NCBI GenBank assembly: GCA_963742795.1
Contig: CAVUNL010000009.1
Span: 114,305-178,304, forward strand
Reading direction: 5' to 3'
From: Palsa-504 sp963742795
GTDB taxonomy: Bacteria; Actinomycetota; Actinomycetes; Streptosporangiales; Streptosporangiaceae
DNA length: 64,000 nucleotides
Shown one piece after another: positions 62,684 to 64,000 of this stretch. Numbering within the stretch: position 1 is the first letter of the stretch; every line of letters starts with the position of its first letter. Under the pieces are notes generated by a model, which did not search any database, was not told the origin of the DNA, and worked only from the letters and a program-made list of their open reading frames with translations. The position numbers were made by a program, and so were the translations under genes.

Positions 62684-63730
62684 TCAGTCAGCGGCGGCGC
62701 GGAGGTGGGGGTAGACCTCGCGGGCGACGTAGCGTTTCAGGCAGCGCATGATCTCTTTCTTGGACAGGCCCTCGGCGGTGCGCCGCTCGACGTAGGCGCG
62801 GGTCGCGGGGTGGGAGCTCATCCGGGTGATCACGATCCGCCACAGGGCGTGGTTGGCCTGCCGGTCGCCGGCGGGATTGAGGCGGTGCCGCTTGGTCTTG
62901 CCGGAGGAGGCCGGGATCGGGGCGACGGCGCACAGGTGGGCCCAGGCGGCTTCGGAGCGGAGCCGTTCGGGGTGGTCCCCGGCGGCGACCAGGAGCAGCG
63001 CGGCGGTGTCAGAGCCGACGCCGTGCAGGGCGAGCAGGCCGGGGGCGTGCCCGGTGACCAGGGGCACGATGAGCGCGTCGAGGGAGACGATCTGGCTGTC
63101 GAGGAACTCGGCGCGGCGGCCCAGCTCCCGCAGCGCGATCCGGGTGTGGTAGCCGACGACCGCGCCGGGCCGGGGCCGCAGGGACGCCAGGTCGGTGACC
63201 AGGTCAGCGGTGGCGTGCGCGGCGAACCGGGCGCGCAGGTCTTCGGGGCCGGTCACGATCAGGGCCCGGGCCTGGTTGATGGCCTGGGTCCGCTCGGAGC
63301 GGGCGCTGCGCTTGGCGACCATCAGCGTCCGGACCGCCTCGACCGCGCCGTCCCGGCCTTTCGGCGCGCCGCGGGCCCGGCCGGACTGCGCCGCCCGTGC
63401 CGCGCTGACCGCGTCCAGCGGGTCGGATTTGCCCTGGCGGCGGCGGTCCTGCCGGTCGGAGCGGTCCACCTCCACGACCCGTACGCCGGCCGCTGACATG
63501 TGGCGGGCCAGGCCGGCGCCGTAGCTGCCGGTGCCCTCGATCCCGACCAGGCACACCGTCCCGAACCCGCCCAGCCAGCCCAGCAGGCCGGCGTACCCGG
63601 CCGCGCTGACAGGGAACTCCCGGACGCCGAGCAGCCCGCCGACCGGATCCAGCGCGGCGGCGACGTGCATGTCAGCGTGGGTGTCCACGCCGCCGGTAAT
63701 GGCGCGAGTCTCTACAATGGCCACTGCCAT
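62684..63730 (-). CDS. IS110-family transposase
   Basis: 348 aa from ATG 63730 (AAAGAG directly upstream); the longer frame from 63880 includes the repeat and is rejected. The RuvC-like DEDD domain shows TRAITGGVDTHADMHVAAAL (Asp), VCLVGIEGTGSYGAGLARHM (Glu) and RRQGKSDPLDAVSAARAAQS (Asp-x-x-Asp). The C-terminal Transposase_20 domain shows LLALHGVGSDTAALLLVAAG, SSGKTKRHRLNPAGDRQANH (serine region) and ALWRIVITRMSSHPATRAYV. The gene is intact and probably active. It diverges strongly from the transposase at 55399. Confidence 0.92.
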   Translation of the reverse strand: MAVAIVETRAITGGVDTHADMHVAAALDPVGGLLGVREFPVSAAGYAGLLGWLGGFGTVCLVGIEGTGSYGAGLARHMSAAGVRVVEVDRSDRQDRRRQGKSDPLDAVSAARAAQSGRARGAPKGRDGAVEAVRTLMVAKRSARSERTQAINQARALIVTGPEDLRARFAAHATADLVTDLASLRPRPGAVVGYHTRIALRELGRRAEFLDSQIVSLDALIVPLVTGHAPGLLALHGVGSDTAALLLVAAGDHPERLRSEAAWAHLCAVAPIPASSGKTKRHRLNPAGDRQANHALWRIVITRMSSHPATRAYVERRTAEGLSKKEIMRCLKRYVAREVYPHLRAAAD

Positions 63731-63851
63731 CTCTTTTCTCTGGTTGAAGAGGTGGCACGCACCCGCTGGCCGTCGGATCCTGTGAACCCCGGCCTCTTCC
63801 CAGGCCAGGCAGATCAGACCGGCACGCCGGTGGGTGCCTGAAAATCTGGGA

Positions 63852-63919
63852 TCCCGGCCGACAAATCGATCGCAGGACAACCCGAAACGGCGTCAGCCGA
63901 TTAGGAGGTCAGACCGGGA
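63852..63919 (+). repeat. Structured repeat, right end of the second IS110 element
   Basis: The stem TCCCGG/CCGGGA (63852-63857, 63914-63919) encloses the shared boxes GCCGACAAATCGAT (63857-63870) and CAGCCGATTAG (63894-63904). Loop length is close to that of the left copy, but the segment between the boxes differs. Confidence 0.75.
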
Positions 63920-64000
63920 CCCAGGCTCCCGACCCTACGCCCGCACCACCTCAAAACCGGGGAAGCCGGGCCGGAAGCACTTATCCACATCCTCCCTGCC

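Larger units (their letters stand above)
62597..63919 (-). mobile_element. IS110-family insertion sequence (second copy, different subgroup)
   Basis: Minus-strand transposase gene flanked on both sides by similar structured repeats in direct orientation. It is unrelated at sequence level to the IS at 55320 beyond the family fold. The outer limits are set by the repeat stems and may extend a few bases. Confidence 0.65.

Noticed and set aside
63970..63990. TTATCCACA, a perfect DnaA-box sequence
   Set aside because: A single box without others, an AT-rich unwinding region or dnaA/dnaN; not enough for an origin.
1..64000. CRISPR arrays, rRNA genes, riboswitches
   Set aside because: No regularly spaced repeats, rRNA-like sequence or recognisable riboswitch core was found by eye.

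Overview
The window is high-GC DNA with strong GC codon bias, GTG starts and AGGAGG-type ribosome sites. It encodes a mycothiol-dependent-type enzyme, a MalT-like LuxR regulator, Hanks-type kinases and IS110 transposases. This points to an actinomycete, probably a soil Streptosporangiales or Streptomyces relative. No rRNA gene, complete tRNA or CRISPR array is visible.

Layout. 0-7 kb: a 5'-cut LuxR regulator, a frameshifted NmrA-type reductase, an FAD monooxygenase, a chimeric alpha/beta-hydrolase-patatin gene and small ORFs, two of which follow copies of the same upstream element. 7.9-14 kb: a SIR2-like protein, a VOC protein, a decayed gene, a membrane protein, an enoyl-CoA hydratase and a low-molecular-weight phosphatase. 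14-21 kb: a membrane protein, two convergent Ser/Thr kinases (one with a PstP-like outer domain, one with a seven-bladed WD40 propeller) and a zinc-ribbon protein. 21-26 kb: a lipoprotein/MFS pair, a P-loop kinase, and IS1380 and PIN-toxin remnants.

26-46 kb is an insecticidal-type Tc toxin locus on the minus strand: a giant TcA (4,094 aa) followed after 3 nt by a TcB-TcC fusion (2,466 aa). The last part of TcC lies out of frame behind a six-base homopolymer. A divergent beta-rich protein of unknown function (46,988) lies beyond it.

48.4-54 kb is the most interesting region. A minus-strand operon encodes a helical conflict-type adaptor, a small beta-domain ORF, a CHAT caspase-like protease and a 270-aa protein with the hallmarks of a bacterial gasdermin, including Cys2 and a short C-terminal tail. 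It lies between a truncated tRNA-Thr 3' end (an att scar) and a tyrosine integrase interrupted by a stop, so it looks like an abortive-infection island. The protease would cut the gasdermin, which would then form membrane pores and kill the infected cell.

54-64 kb holds an alpha/beta hydrolase, two IS110 elements (the second flanked by paired structured repeats), a mycothiol-type enzyme, several gene fragments (VOC, LuxR, FAD oxidase), a cyclic-nucleotide-binding thioredoxin-reductase-like flavoprotein and a cupin protein.
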